NCBI GenBank assembly: GCA_008180335.1
Contig: VTEF01000003.1
Span: 1 to 64,000, forward strand
From: Priestia megaterium
GTDB taxonomy: Bacteria; Bacillota; Bacilli; Bacillales; Bacillaceae_H
Direction: 5' to 3'
DNA: 64,000 bases
Made by a program: the position numbers and the translations under genes. Shown piece by piece: positions 55,006 through 62,586 of the stretch (positions are counted from its first letter, which is position 1; each line of letters starts with the position of its first letter). Below the pieces are notes generated by a model that was not told the origin of the DNA, did no database searches, and was given only the letters and a program-made list of their open reading frames with translations.

Positions 55006-55551
55006 TCATTCATTAAATCTTCCCATAATAATGGTGTTATAGTATTTACCGTCAGAAAGGATTTTGTCTTTTTTTGAGATGCCTTCTATTTCAAAGCCTA
55101 GCTTTCTATAAAGCTGAATGGCTTTATCGTTTGTTTCTAGAACATTCAAAGTAATTTTTTTAATGCCGTTTGAGTCGGCCCAAGAAATAGATTCTTTTAA
55201 AAGATTTTTCCCAATGCCGTATCCCCAAAAATCTTTTAATACACATACTCCAAATTCTACTTTGTGAGAGAATCTATTTAAATAAATACCTTCGCATCTT
55301 GAGAAACCGACAATCCGATCATGAACAACAGCAACTAAAAATAAGTTTCTTGAGTGCTCGCTGTCCGTTTTTATCATCTGTTCAAATCCTGCTGTATCTA
55401 TGAACGCCTCGCCTTTTTCTCTGTCCAAATTTTCGGTCTCCCCATCAATCTGTAACCTTAATTCAGACAAATCCTTCGCATCTTTAACAATCGCAGACCT
55501 AACAGTGTAATGAACCTCATTAACATAAAATTCTTGTTTGTTTATTATCAT
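55006..55551 (-). CDS. GNAT family N-acetyltransferase
   Basis: The 181-residue protein has a complete GNAT fold: VHYTVRSAIVKDAKDLSELR at the start, LFLVAVVHDRIVGFSRCEGI, then FGVCVLKDFWGYGIGKNLLK with the GYGIG acetyl-CoA loop, and LNVLETNDKAIQLYRKLGFE near the end. It resembles RimI/YhhY-type acetyltransferases that act on protein termini or small amines. It is monocistronic. Two further GNAT genes, one broken, follow within 1.5 kb. Confidence 0.9.
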   Translation of the reverse strand: MIINKQEFYVNEVHYTVRSAIVKDAKDLSELRLQIDGETENLDREKGEAFIDTAGFEQMIKTDSEHSRNLFLVAVVHDRIVGFSRCEGIYLNRFSHKVEFGVCVLKDFWGYGIGKNLLKESISWADSNGIKKITLNVLETNDKAIQLYRKLGFEIEGISKKDKILSDGKYYNTIIMGRFNE

Positions 55552-55754
55552 GATATACTCCAGTCATATTAAGTTGGTTTTTAAAAATAATACAGCTTCT
55601 TCACCCACCCAACAACTATACAATTCAAAGAAATCACCCTTTTTAAGGTGATTATCCATATTTTTATATATTTCCATTAATTTCTTCGATGTAGCTTTAA
55701 AATAAAGTTTGATTATTTACGGTTATATAAACATAGTATCGTAATGGACAAATC

Positions 55755-56065
55755 TTACAAGATTTGTCTATTACGATATTTCCAATAAATTAATTCTGTA
55801 TCACTGTGATCAATTTGGAAACCTAACTTTACTAAAACATTTTTAGAATTGATGTTGTCAAGTTCACATCTAGCTGTGATGCATTTGACCTCATCCTGAT
55901 TCGAGGTCCAGTTTAATAATTTTTGAGCAGCTTCAAAACAATAACCTTTTCGCCATTGGTTTTGTATCCCATAGCTTCGATTGCCCGTGTATCACGCCGG
56001 GCTGCAGCCTCGATTAGATTAAGATCAAGAGCTTTTAGCAGCAGTCTATTAGTTTCAAGCTTCAT
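55755..56065 (-). pseudogene. GNAT acetyltransferase with internal deletion and frame change
   Basis: From ATG 56065 (AAAGGTGAG upstream) the frame reads MKLETNRLLLKALDLNLIEA...RRDTRAIEAMGY, the N-terminus of a RimJ-type GNAT. From about 55975 another frame carries the C-terminal half, GNRSYGIQNQWRKGYCFEAA and LDNINSKNVLVKLGFQIDHS, and ends at 55755. The middle of the domain is missing, so it cannot be active. Confidence 0.7.
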
Positions 56066-56155
56066 ATTTAGCTCACCTTTCTTTTAAAAAGTAATTCATG
56101 GAAAACCTCATAGATAGGAGATGATACAACGTGCCAGCTGTTTCTCATATAACTG

Positions 56156-56695
56156 TCAATGTAGTAATGAATTATAAATCGAATAATCTACTTCACCTGA
56201 AATATTCGCCATCCCATTTTCACACAACTCCATAGCCATTAAATTCTCCACAGAAGGTGGTAGATTTTTCTTGGACGCATAGATACCGAATTCAGTTGAT
56301 GTTCTAAATCCAAAGCGTTGATAGTATCGATAATCTCCTTCAACAATAATTCCCTTATATCCCATTTTAGTAGCTAATTTAATACCTTCCTGCAACATAT
56401 ACTTACCAATCCCCTGGCGTTGTCTATTAATTGCCACTGAAACTGGTGATAACATTAATATTTCATTTTCAAACCTATTACTAATTGGAAATTTTGAAAG
56501 TATAAAGTGTCCTATAATAACTCCTTCTTCCTCAACAACTAATTCAAGCTCAGGAATATAAAAGTGTTTTTCTCTGATCTCTCTCACCAAAGCTTTTTCA
56601 GCTACTCCATTTGAATAGTTGGTATTTTTGAATATCGTATATACAAAGTCATCAATAAAACTATATTCTTCTTTTTTAACGACTCTTATCTCCAT
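56156..56695 (-). CDS. GNAT family N-acetyltransferase (YhbS-like)
   Basis: The 179-residue protein opens MEIRVVKKEEYSFIDDFVYT, then LVVEEEGVIIGHFILSKFPI, LMLSPVSVAINRQRQGIGKY with the RQGIG acetyl-CoA loop, and GDYRYYQRFGF, the YhbS-type closing motif. Length is normal for this subgroup. The ATG follows GAGGTG. The acceptor is unknown. Confidence 0.88.
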   Translation of the reverse strand: MEIRVVKKEEYSFIDDFVYTIFKNTNYSNGVAEKALVREIREKHFYIPELELVVEEEGVIIGHFILSKFPISNRFENEILMLSPVSVAINRQRQGIGKYMLQEGIKLATKMGYKGIIVEGDYRYYQRFGFRTSTEFGIYASKKNLPPSVENLMAMELCENGMANISGEVDYSIYNSLLH

Positions 56696-56820
56696 TAATA
56701 CACCTCGTCATATTTTCATTCCAAAACATTTTTAGATATGCTTCTTCAACTGGTCCGATTGCTGAACAAGAAAAAATCCTGCATATTAATATAGAACTTT
56801 AATCAAACTTTATTTTAAGC

Positions 56821-57047
56821 CTATAACTTCTTTGATTCGGCACACGTTTTTGGGTTCATATATTCCGAAATTTCAATCCCCCATTGACTTGATATCTCAT
56901 AAGATAAGGAGTTGTAAAATGATATTCCTTTACGTTTAATCGGTGATACTTATCCGAAAAACAACTGCCAATAATAATTAAGTCGGTTGAATCTTCTTCA
57001 CTAAGTGGTATTTCTACATTACAACCAATATAGCTAGCTAAACTCAT
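56821..57047 (-). pseudogene. small conserved-type protein with a one-base frameshift
   Basis: From ATG 57047 the frame reads MSLASYIGCNVEIPLSEEDS...FTTPYLMRYQVN, then shifts and ends as GGLKFRNI at 56856. In the next frame the sequence continues sensibly as GIEISEYMNPKTCAESKKL to a stop at 56821. Insertion of one T in the G-run (AATGGGGGATTG) would restore QVNWGIEISEY. Homologues in my memory have this Trp. The function is unknown. Confidence 0.5.
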
Positions 57048-57070
57048 TTCTACACACTCTTTTTTAATCC

Positions 57071-57166
57071 TGACGAGGATGAGCACCTTTGATAGCTCTT
57101 TTGTATTTTATGGCGTCCCGTTCCAACTCCGCTATGCTGGTGAGCATTGGAAAGAAAAAGTCCCCC
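57071..57166 (-). pseudogene. serine recombinase relic
   Basis: A short minus-strand frame reads FFFPMLTSIAELERDAIKYK, matching the AELER helix of resolvases (compare MMCVIAELERNLIAERVKEG in the intact recombinase at 59763). Nothing of the catalytic Ser region remains. Confidence 0.45.
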
Positions 57167-57247
57167 ACTATAGATGACCTTTTCCTCAAGAATTTGGAAG
57201 AAAAATATTAATTTCTCCTACATTACGAGATTTTTGCTAATTTTGTA

Positions 57248-57278
57248 TTGACTTTAAGTATACTCCAAGTAGTACATT
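57248..57278 (+). promoter_or_regulatory. MerR-type promoter with 19-base spacer
   Basis: TTGACT (57248-57253) and TACATT (57273-57278) are 19 bases apart, the long spacing typical of MerR-activated promoters. The spacer contains the dyad ACTTTAAGTATACTCCAAGT (57251-57270; ACTT-N3-GTATAC-N3-AAGT). A MerR relic lies 100 bases downstream. Confidence 0.65.
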
Positions 57279-57328
57279 TGATGAACGGCGGTCGCCAAAT
57301 TCAAAAATTATGAAAAGAGGAATCGCTC

Positions 57329-57744
57329 ATGAATATTAAAAAAACAGTTCTTTTTAACCCATTTAAAAGCCACTAGGATGACCATAGAGGAAATGAAGCG
57401 TTATCGCGAACTTTTAATGCAAGGTGACAGCACAATTTCTATTAGGCCAAAAAGCAGTTTATAGCAAAAATGCACAAAAAGTTGATGAACTTTTAGCAAC
57501 AGCTGGTTCAATGTTACAAGAAGACTTATCTAGTGCAAGCAAAGAATTAGATAAAATGAAGCAATCAGCGGCTAGAGCAGGGTTTGAAACTCAAAATGAA
57601 ACATATTTATATTACTACTACATAGCTGCTGCTGGTGCGGTTGTAGTGTTAATTTTAACTGCAATTGATATTACGCCAATTACCGATACTGAAGACTTTA
57701 ATCGTGAAGCCGCTATTAGTAGTTTGATTGACCAAGTAAATTAA
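57329..57744 (+). pseudogene. rearranged locus: gene start, MerR relic, and tail of a membrane protein
   Basis: Three pieces are spliced together. An ATG at 57329 behind AGAGGA gives MNIKKTVLFNPFKSH and stops at 57376. A frame at 57378-57464 reads MTIEEMKRYRELLMQGDSTI, typical of the linker helix of MerR regulators. From 57424 a third frame encodes LLGQKAVYSKNAQKVDELLA..., one membrane helix (YYIAAAGAVVVLILTAIDIT) and ends DFNREAAISSLIDQVN at 57744. The GTG at 57424 has no ribosome binding site. I do not recognise the last protein. Translation is doubtful. Confidence 0.5.
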
Positions 57745-57764
57745 TGAAATTTATCTAAATTAAC

Positions 57765-57822
57765 AAAATAAGCAAAAAGAACGAGGTTCATATAGTCCTT
57801 GATTCTTTTTGCTTATTTTTTT
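57765..57822 (+). terminator. intrinsic terminator
   Basis: AAAATAAGCAAAAAGAA and TTCTTTTTGCTTATTTT pair perfectly around a 20-base loop, with a T-run after. Confidence 0.82.
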
Positions 57823-57848
57823 GTTAGGTAACTATGTATTAATAAAAC

Positions 57849-57887
57849 CTATGTATCATTGATATATAGTTGGTTATTGTATATAAT
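57849..57887 (+). promoter_or_regulatory. promoter and probable PadR operator
   Basis: TTGATA (57859-57864), a 17-base spacer and TATAAT (57882-57887) make a strong promoter. CTATGTATCA-T-TGATATATAG (57849-57869) is a near-perfect dyad over the -35, the kind of site PadR proteins bind. The -10 ends six bases before the first ATG of padR. Confidence 0.75.
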
Positions 57888-57893
57888 TAACAT

Positions 57894-58235
57894 ATGATGA
57901 TAAATATTGTAGATGATAAATGGGGCATTCAACTAAAAAAAGGATTATATGAAATTGTTATTTTATCCCTTTTGAAATCTAAGCCAGCCTATGGTTATGA
58001 AATTTCAAAAAGCTTAAAAGAGATTCCTGGTATGGCGATTTCTGAAGGGGCTATTTATCCAATTTTAAAAAGGATGTCAAAAAATGGGTGGATTACTTAT
58101 TATTGGGATGAATCTTTAGAAGGTCCTAGGCGGAAATATTATGAAGTAACAACGGAAGGAGTAGCACTTTTAGAATCGAGATTAGAACAATACAAATCTA
58201 TGTATGAGATATTACTATCAATAAATAAAGACTAA
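57894..58235 (+). CDS. PadR family regulator, possibly leaderless
   Basis: The 113-residue protein has the PadR winged helix: GIQLKKGLYEIVILSLLKSK, YGYEISKSLKEIPGMAISEG, IYPILKRMSKNGWITYYWDE, GPRRKYYEVT. ATG 57894 or 57897 lies right where transcription should begin and no ribosome binding site precedes either, so translation may be leaderless. It heads a four-gene operon: HAAS-domain protein (14 bases on), DUF3784 protein and YhfC-like protease. PadR regulators commonly repress such membrane operons, here probably its own. Confidence 0.9.
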   Translation: MMINIVDDKWGIQLKKGLYEIVILSLLKSKPAYGYEISKSLKEIPGMAISEGAIYPILKRMSKNGWITYYWDESLEGPRRKYYEVTTEGVALLESRLEQYKSMYEILLSINKD

Positions 58236-58249
58236 TAAAGGAGGATTTT

Positions 58250-58840
58250 ATGAGTTTATTAGATGAGTTTGTAAGGACTTATATTATGAAGTTATCCAAC
58301 TCTTTACATGATCCACATTATCAAAATTACATTGAAGAAGTAAAAAGTCACATATTAAATTACATTGAAGAAGCACAAGAAAAAGGAAAAGGTGAGGGAG
58401 AAATATTAAAAGAACTAAAAGTAGAGTTTATGGCTCCTGAACAATTAGCTGAAGAATTTGCGCAAGAAGGCGGTTCTAAAGGCGGCTCTAAACAATCATT
58501 ACTGTTTATAAGTAGTATTATTATTGCATTAGCTTTACCGGTATTTTTTAAGCAACTAGGAACAATACCACTAGCAATGATTTTATTTATATATTCATTT
58601 ATTGTACTTATAAAAAAGGACTTATTATTCTTCGCTGTAAGTCGTCGAAATATTCATAAACTTAAAAAGCAAAAAAAAGAAGTAATAAAAAAATTATCTT
58701 TCTTAGGATCTATATATTTATTTTTATTAGGTGTAATAGTACTCCTAAATAATCATTTTGATTTAAATGTATTATTCCTAATAGCTCTTTTGATGAACAT
58801 CCCTATATCTATATATATAAAGAAAAACATTGCATATTAA
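58250..58840 (+). CDS. HAAS/DUF1700-type membrane signalling protein
   Basis: The 196-residue protein has a helical N-terminal domain of about 75 residues (MSLLDEFVRTYIMKLSNSLH, YIEEVKSHILNYIEEAQEKG, PEQLAEEFAQEGGSKGGSK). Four predicted membrane helices in two pairs follow. HAAS-domain proteins almost always sit next to PadR regulators, as here, and are thought to pass a membrane signal to them. The ATG follows AAAGGAGG, 14 bases after padR. Confidence 0.8.
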   Translation: MSLLDEFVRTYIMKLSNSLHDPHYQNYIEEVKSHILNYIEEAQEKGKGEGEILKELKVEFMAPEQLAEEFAQEGGSKGGSKQSLLFISSIIIALALPVFFKQLGTIPLAMILFIYSFIVLIKKDLLFFAVSRRNIHKLKKQKKEVIKKLSFLGSIYLFLLGVIVLLNNHFDLNVLFLIALLMNIPISIYIKKNIAY

Positions 58841-58870
58841 ATTTTTAAAAGCAAAAGGAGAATATAACAT

Positions 58871-59149
58871 ATGGATTATAAAATTATGATATTAGGTGTT
58901 ATCTTTTTAATTTTAGCTTATGTAGTTGGAGTGAAAAAACAAACTCAGTACCTTACAGGTTTCAATCAGCATAGGGTTCGGGATAAAAAGAAATTAAGTG
59001 AAATTGTTGGATCTTTTAGTTTTGCGGTAGGTGTAATTCTAATAATAAATGGTTTTGTTTTAATCATTCCTTTAGAAATTATTATGCCTCTTATTGTTTT
59101 AGGATTTTTAGGATTAGTTTTATATGTAAATGCAAAGATGGTCGAATAA
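58871..59149 (+). CDS. DUF3784-type membrane protein
   Basis: The 92-residue protein has three predicted membrane helices and the DUF3784 layout: MILGVIFLILAYVVGVKKQT, a QYLTGFNQHR segment (usually a LIxGYN-type motif), DKKKLSEIVGSFSFAVGVIL, and a final helix VLGFLGLVLYVNAKMVE. Function unknown. An ATG follows AAAGGAG, 30 bases after the HAAS gene, in the same operon. Confidence 0.75.
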   Translation: MDYKIMILGVIFLILAYVVGVKKQTQYLTGFNQHRVRDKKKLSEIVGSFSFAVGVILIINGFVLIIPLEIIMPLIVLGFLGLVLYVNAKMVE

Positions 59150-59177
59150 AGACAAAAAGCGAAGGGGCTGAATTAAT

Positions 59178-59678
59178 TTGGTAAATTCGATATCGATTAC
59201 TATGATGGTTGTGTCAGGAATTTTATCGTTATTAACGCCTGTAATACTTGCTATCTATTTCAAAAAACGTTATCAAATGAAGTGGAAACCTCTGATGTTA
59301 GGCGTCGTTTCGTTTGTGCTATTTTCCCAAGTGATTGGTAATTCAGTAAACCTATATATCTTAAATATTAATGGCACGACAAGTAAACTATTAGATAACC
59401 CATTCTTATACGCTTTATATGGTGGATTTTCAGCTTCATTTTTTGAAGAAGTGGGTCGTTTTATATTAATTTTATTCTTATTAAAGAAATATTTAGATTG
59501 GAAAGATGGAATTTCTTATGGAATTGGACATGGGGGTATTGAAGCGGTACTTGTTGGGGGAATATCTGCTATACAAAACGTCTCTACATCTCTCATGATT
59601 AATTCAGGAGCATTTGAAAAAATACAAAGCAGTAGTCAAGCAAATAACGTAATAAACTTAGACGCCATTAAGGCCTAA
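59178..59678 (+). CDS. YhfC family intramembrane protease-like protein, C-terminally truncated
   Basis: The 166-residue product begins at TTG behind AAGGGGCTG. It matches the start of YhfC (CPBP-related) proteins: FKKRYQMKWKPLMLGVVSFV, then the glutamate motif SFFEEVGRFILILFLLKKYL and GISYGIGHGGIEAVLVGG with the EExxR and GHGGxEA catalytic-type signatures. Full-length members run to about 250 residues, with two or three more helices. The frame ends NLDAIKA at 59678, just before a recombinase locus, so insertion or deletion probably removed the 3' third. Confidence 0.75.
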   Translation: MVNSISITMMVVSGILSLLTPVILAIYFKKRYQMKWKPLMLGVVSFVLFSQVIGNSVNLYILNINGTTSKLLDNPFLYALYGGFSASFFEEVGRFILILFLLKKYLDWKDGISYGIGHGGIEAVLVGGISAIQNVSTSLMINSGAFEKIQSSSQANNVINLDAIKA

Positions 59679-59762
59679 TCACAGGGTTGCTGCTATAGAC
59701 CGCAAAGTTGCAGATAAGTGAAGAGATGATGATGGGGAACACAGGAGCAATGTGCATGCTCC

Positions 59763-60326
59763 TTATGTTGTTTCTAGGGTCCGTTTCTGTATCGCTCTGT
59801 ATAAAGAGCCTTGTGAAATACCGGTGCCATCTATAATTTCTTTTACAGAGTATTCCTTACTGTCATACATTCGTAAAGCCAAAGCTACTTTATCCTTGTC
59901 AACTTTCGGTCTTCCAAGCTTTTTCCCACGCTTCTTGCTTGCTTCTAATCCCTCTTTTACCCGTTCAGCGATGAGATTCCGTTCCAATTCAGCAATAACG
60001 CACATCATTTGAAACATAGCCTTTCCCGTTGGCGTTCGTGTATCCATATTCTCTTTCAAAGAAACAAATTGCACTCCCATATCTTCAAACTCTTGAATGA
60101 TAGTTAAAATATCGATCGTTTTACGACCTAAACGTGAGATACTCTCAACAACAACAATATCATATGCTCGGATTACATCCATTAAGGTCTGTAGACCTTG
60201 ACGGTCTCTCACCGTGCCAGTGAATTTCTCCTCAATTATTTTTTCGCAGCCATATTCCTTCAGCATGCTAAGTTGTCTGTCTAAATTTTGATCAGTCGTG
60301 GAAACGCGAGCATATCCGATAATCAT
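59763..60326 (-). CDS. serine recombinase (resolvase/invertase family)
   Basis: The 187-residue protein is a complete small serine recombinase. The catalytic segment is MIIGYARVSTTDQNLDRQLS (Ser 9), followed by VVESISRLGRKTIDIL and the E-helix FQMMCVIAELERNLIAERVK. A C-terminal Hin-type HTH (YSVKEIIDGTGISQGSLYRA) follows. The ATG lies behind CAGGAGG. A dyad overlaps that site and TTTGGTAA repeats lie upstream, possibly its recombination or binding sites. It resolves cointegrates or inverts DNA, and it may belong to the Tn3-type element to the right. Confidence 0.93.
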   Translation of the reverse strand: MIIGYARVSTTDQNLDRQLSMLKEYGCEKIIEEKFTGTVRDRQGLQTLMDVIRAYDIVVVESISRLGRKTIDILTIIQEFEDMGVQFVSLKENMDTRTPTGKAMFQMMCVIAELERNLIAERVKEGLEASKKRGKKLGRPKVDKDKVALALRMYDSKEYSVKEIIDGTGISQGSLYRAIQKRTLETT

Positions 60327-60334
60327 AAAAGCCT

Positions 60335-60492
60335 CCTGTGCAATAGTATGATTTTATTGTACAGGAGACCTATTTTTTGTAAAGGTATTTGGTAATGCTT
60401 TTGGTAATAACTTTTGGTAAACTATAAAGCTAATAAAATTGGATACATACTCCATCGGAGTATGGTGTTACAAAAAATATGGTTTTTGGTAA
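60335..60492. repeat. recombinase upstream region: dyad plus TTTGGTAA repeats
   Basis: CCTGTGCAATA (60335-60345) and TATTGTACAGG (60355-60365) form an 11-bp dyad with one mismatch at the recombinase ribosome binding site. TTTGGTAA occurs at 60388, 60400 and 60413, about one helical turn apart, and again at 60485. This looks like a res-type or control site for the recombinase. Confidence 0.55.
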
Positions 60493-60520
60493 TTAGGGGT
60501 GGTAACAGCGTTGCTGTTAT

Positions 60521-60553
60521 AAACCCTGACTTTATCATTAAAAGTCAGGGTTT
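60521..60553. terminator. intrinsic terminator
   Basis: AAACCCTGACTTT (60521-60533) and AAAGTCAGGGTTT (60541-60553) form a perfect 13-bp hairpin overlapping the end of the next minus-strand gene. Confidence 0.8.
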
Positions 60554-60946
60554 ATTGATTGTACTTTTAAATATAACTTTTTTTATAAAGTACTCTAAAA
60601 TACAATAGAGAACGGGTATTAATAAAAAGTAAAAAATTGCATGGGTGGAATTTTCTTTTTGAATTATAATAAAAGGAATATAGAATAAGAGGAAACATAT
60701 AAAAAAGTACATTCCAGTTGAAAAAATGATATGTGTCCTTTTAGTATATTTTTTAATAAAATCTACAAAGTATGAAATCAGAATTCCCGGTGACATATAC
60801 AGTAATATTAAAGGATACATCACTAAAGCGTAGTAGATACCCAATCCGAAGTCCTCTTGTGGTTGAAATAAAAAAATAGCAAAATACAAACTACCAATAA
60901 TTGCTGTAAATAAAAGTGTTATGAGTTTAGAAATAAAGCTCTTCAT
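60545..60946 (-). CDS. small membrane protein, four helices (UPF0715-like)
   Basis: ATG 60946 follows GGATGGAG and gives about 133 residues (MKSFISKLITLLFTAIIGSL). Four membrane helices are predicted: about 5-25, 42-66, 75-97 and 108-125. Size and layout resemble the UPF0715 family of Bacillus, but I could not verify a signature. It lies between a recombinase and a secreted DUF3238 protein, all on one strand, but a terminator-like hairpin separates it from the latter. Confidence 0.55.
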   Translation of the reverse strand: MKSFISKLITLLFTAIIGSLYFAIFLFQPQEDFGLGIYYALVMYPLILLYMSPGILISYFVDFIKKYTKRTHIIFSTGMYFFICFLLFYIPFIIIQKENSTHAIFYFLLIPVLYCILEYFIKKVIFKSTINKP

Positions 60947-60960
60947 AGTTCTCCATCCTT

Positions 60961-61016
60961 TAAAAGCCACTTCTGTTTACCTAATAAACCTTAAGTAAAC
61001 AAAAGTGGCTTTAAAT
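60961..61016. terminator. long intrinsic terminator
   Basis: AAAGCCACTTCTGTTTAC and GTAAACAAAAGTGGCTTT pair with one mismatch around a 16-base loop, just after the DUF3238 stop. Confidence 0.8.
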
Positions 61017-61022
61017 AATTAA

Positions 61023-62402
61023 TTACGACATGTATTGCCAGTATTCATTAGGAACAGGTGGGAAAAGATTATAAAAATCCCCTTCTCCTCCAACCGAGAA
61101 TGTGTGTAAAGTAATATGAGGTAAGTCAGTATAGGCTTTTGCTAAATACACTTCATGATTAGGTGCTCTATCATGATTTCCGGTTGCTGTTATGTTTCCA
61201 TCTTTATAAACTCTCGCATCATATCTATAATCGATTGCAGGATAACTTGAACCAAATGGGACTGCTGCTGAGTGTTCTACTCTCCATTCAATATAGGAAT
61301 TGTTAACATATTCTTGTATAACATTAATATCTTTATTTGATGCAGTGGCACATCGGACACCTGTTGTTCCACATGATTTGCCAATAGCAGATTCATTTTC
61401 ATACAAAACGCTTTGACTTACGTTTGGCTCTGAGTAGTAGAAGCTTGGACTACTATTATACCATTCGGCAAATACGTCTACTCGAGAACGGTAACTGCTA
61501 TTAAAAAAGTCAAAACCTCGCCACTGTGATTTTGCATTTCCGTAACCATCACCTTTTAAGTAGGTTCCATAATCACCTGCTAACCAGTTACCATTATTAA
61601 CATACGCCATTGGAATAAATGTAGTGTATCTTAACATATAGCTATCAAGAGTATCGTAGGCGAGTTGCCTTAATTCAGGGGTAAGATCTTTCTTTTTTAT
61701 TTCATTTTTATCTAATTTTTCGACTGTCATAACATCCTTAATAACTGTTTTTCTTTCATTATATAAAGACTGGGGAACATCTTCTAGGTTATGGCCCATA
61801 GCCTTTAATTCTTGTTGAATTTCTTTTTTTCTCTCATCACTAACTGCTTGTTCAGCAATAATTTTGTAACGATATGCCTCACCATTTGTAATATCGTTAT
61901 CTATAAAGTGGTTTGACTTTACAGTTGCAACTTTAACATCGTCCTTATAAATTTCGTACATTCCATCATCATCACTTAAATTTGTCCATTCTAATTTAAC
62001 ATTATTTTTATTAACTGTAGCTTTTACATAAGCTTTTTCATTCTCATAAGAATTGTTAGATTGCTCTTGGCTTCGGGTAAAGCTTTTTGCGCTTGAAAGA
62101 GTCTGAACTTTATGCTTAACAATGTCTACTATTTCTTTTTTATTATTATATAGAACAATGTCATAAGAATATATAGTATCAGATTCAAGATTTGTGTCTT
62201 TAAATTCAGGTTCATTTCCACTGTGAATTAAAACATCATTTCTGTAAATTTCATAATTTATGCCTTTACTTTTGTTAATGTCTAAAGTTATCGAATTGTT
62301 TCCAACATTACTATTTACATTATTTTCAGCTGCAGACGCATTTAATGGTACTAAACAAATTATTAAAGCTGAAAAAAGAATTGCTCCAATAAGCTTTTTC
62401 AT
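61023..62402 (-). CDS. secreted DUF3238 protein with fibronectin-III-like repeats
   Basis: The 459-residue protein has a Sec signal peptide ending NASA near residue 25. Two fibronectin-type-III-like modules follow, about 33-110 and 125-190, each with a characteristic NYEIYRNDVLIHSG- or MYEIYKDDVKVATV-type strand pair. A DUF3238-like C-terminal domain starts near RYTTFIPMAYVNNGNWLAGD and contains the GDGYG, SYRSRVDVFAEW and HTFSVGGEGDFYN segments. A Cys pair (KSCGTTGVRCAT) could form a disulfide. The role is unknown, and an extracellular toxin or enzyme is possible. Confidence 0.7.
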   Translation of the reverse strand: MKKLIGAILFSALIICLVPLNASAAENNVNSNVGNNSITLDINKSKGINYEIYRNDVLIHSGNEPEFKDTNLESDTIYSYDIVLYNNKKEIVDIVKHKVQTLSSAKSFTRSQEQSNNSYENEKAYVKATVNKNNVKLEWTNLSDDDGMYEIYKDDVKVATVKSNHFIDNDITNGEAYRYKIIAEQAVSDERKKEIQQELKAMGHNLEDVPQSLYNERKTVIKDVMTVEKLDKNEIKKKDLTPELRQLAYDTLDSYMLRYTTFIPMAYVNNGNWLAGDYGTYLKGDGYGNAKSQWRGFDFFNSSYRSRVDVFAEWYNSSPSFYYSEPNVSQSVLYENESAIGKSCGTTGVRCATASNKDINVIQEYVNNSYIEWRVEHSAAVPFGSSYPAIDYRYDARVYKDGNITATGNHDRAPNHEVYLAKAYTDLPHITLHTFSVGGEGDFYNLFPPVPNEYWQYMS

Positions 62403-62586
62403 GTGTGCCCCCTCGATTTTTCTATAATTTCTGTGAACCGGTTCGTAAAAAGACTACCATACATAAAAGAGGGAATTTGGCGTAATTTGTCGAAATGCGG
62501 ATAAATGGTAAAAGTTAACCAAATAACAATCCGTTGATTTCTTCTTTCGATACTTTTGTCCTAGGATAATATAATCATTTGATATA

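Noticed and set aside
60388-60492. TTTGGTAA repeats as a CRISPR array
   Set aside because: The units are only eight bases with four- to five-base spacing, and no cas genes or unique spacers are present.
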